From assembly GCA_965220265.1 (NCBI GenBank), contig CBDCPM010000004.1:2728001-2792000 (forward strand): a DNA stretch of 64,000 nucleotides. Direction: 5' to 3'. This document shows positions 63,463 through 64,000 of this stretch, piece after piece. This stretch comes from Bin87 sp965220265 (lineage in GTDB: Bacteria > Chloroflexota > Dehalococcoidia > Lucifugimonadales > UBA3495). The translations under genes and the position numbers were made by a program. Under the pieces are notes generated by a model. That model saw only the letters and a list, made by a program, of their open reading frames with translations. It made no database searches and was not told the DNA's origin. How positions within the stretch are numbered: position 1 is the first letter of the stretch; every line of letters begins with the position of its first letter.

Positions 63463-64000
63463 ATGGCTACTCTACCCGAAACCTTGCGACTGCAACCCGA
63501 CGTGTTGCGTTGGGCGCGCCAGCGCGCCGACCTTACGCCGGACCAATTGGCGCACAAAGTCAGGCTGAAAGCCGACCGTGTGTTGGAATGGGAGCGTTCC
63601 GGCGAAATCTCCATGGACTGGGTTGAGAAACTGGCTGCGGCCACTCACAGCCCTTTGGGTTATCTGTTCCTCTCCTTCCCCCCATTCGAGACGTTGCCCA
63701 TCACCGACTTCCGTACTCGTGCCGGGGACACGCCGCTGGATCCCAGCTTGGAAATGCTGGAAACGATATACGCAATGCAGCAGCGCAGCGACTGGTTGCG
63801 GGAAGAATTGATCGATATAGGTGCGGAACCTGTGCAACTGGTGGGAGCGTTTCGGCCCGGGACCAGCAGTGCCGATGCTGCCTATGCTATGCGCAGCGCA
63901 TTGGGACTTACCACAGATTGGGCGGCTTCAGCCCGCAATTGGTCGGATGCAGCTGAGTTGCTGCGAGATCAGGCTCAGGCAGCTGGGATATTGATGGTGT
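63463..64000 (+). CDS. XRE/ImmA-IrrE family protein (partial, runs off the end)
   Basis: ATG 63463; 179 codons visible and still open at 64000. N-terminal XRE helix-turn-helix (LRWARQRADLTPDQLAHKV, RVLEWERSGEISMDWVEKLA), then a LPITDFRTR linker typical of this family and a helical region leading to the ImmA/IrrE metallopeptidase domain, which would lie beyond the window. Such proteins are antitoxins or phage/ICE and stress regulators. Confidence 0.8.
   Translation, partial: MATLPETLRLQPDVLRWARQRADLTPDQLAHKVRLKADRVLEWERSGEISMDWVEKLAAATHSPLGYLFLSFPPFETLPITDFRTRAGDTPLDPSLEMLETIYAMQQRSDWLREELIDIGAEPVQLVGAFRPGTSSADAAYAMRSALGLTTDWAASARNWSDAAELLRDQAQAAGILMV

Noticed and set aside
1..64000. CRISPR arrays, rRNA operons, prophage structural genes
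   Set aside because: No regularly spaced direct repeats, no rRNA sequence and no capsid, terminase or tail genes were seen.

Overview
The window is a high-GC bacterial chromosome segment that best fits Chloroflexota, perhaps a Dehalococcoidia or SAR202-like lineage. The clues are the DUF177-rpmF-fabD-nusB-acpP cluster, a DUF2298 giant membrane protein, F420 (cofE) and cobalamin (bluB, B12-binding mutase subunit) genes, an enolase-superfamily sugar-acid dehydratase homologue and stand-alone GlnRS. This assignment is inference; no rRNA gene is present. The heavy load of insertion sequences and IS-broken genes resembles a genome in an IS-expansion phase, as seen in host-associated or small-population bacteria.

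Layout. 1-5.4 kb (minus strand): core lipid, translation and RNA genes (RNase J, family-4 UDG, ACP, NusB, FabD, L32, YceD) and a B12-binding subunit. tRNA-Arg(UCU) lies at 5.66 kb. 5.85-20.7 kb: an IS graveyard in which an AddA/UvrD-like helicase-nuclease gene, a small regulatory-domain-like operon and a secreted two-domain protein are cut up by nested IS66, IS5 (three types), IS630, IS701 and IS982 elements. 20.7-29.2 kb: intact genes (arrestin-like protein, isochorismatase fold, threonine aldolase, hydrolase, LspA, RluD-type synthase, GlnRS, GltX). 29.2-36.9 kb: second IS block, with a voltage-gated-type K+ channel gene split by two IS630 elements and a decayed MrfA-like helicase/nuclease gene next to an IS66. 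36.9-64 kb: almost entirely intact genes. These are two tandem MFS transporters, a TIR-like/membrane-protein pair (candidate defence module), arsM, two ABC ATPases, rpsU, fmdB-like, dtd, ligA, a hydrolase-methyltransferase fusion, DUF2298, ftsY, a retropepsin-like protease, an amidase with a newly read 59-aa partner, bluB and cofE (divergent), and an XRE-ImmA/IrrE protein running off the end.

The clearest result is stratigraphic. Several broken genes can be rejoined in frame by removing IS elements. Exact 8-bp, 3-bp and 4-bp target duplications give the order of insertion at one site (gene, then IS66, then IS5 and a 208-bp MITE). Only the IS982 transposase is uninterrupted in one frame. The IS5-type copies need a frameshift at A or A/G runs, and the IS66, IS630 and IS701 copies carry lesions. 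Two small genes (rpmF, 59 aa, and the amidase-linked 59-aa gene) were found by direct translation.
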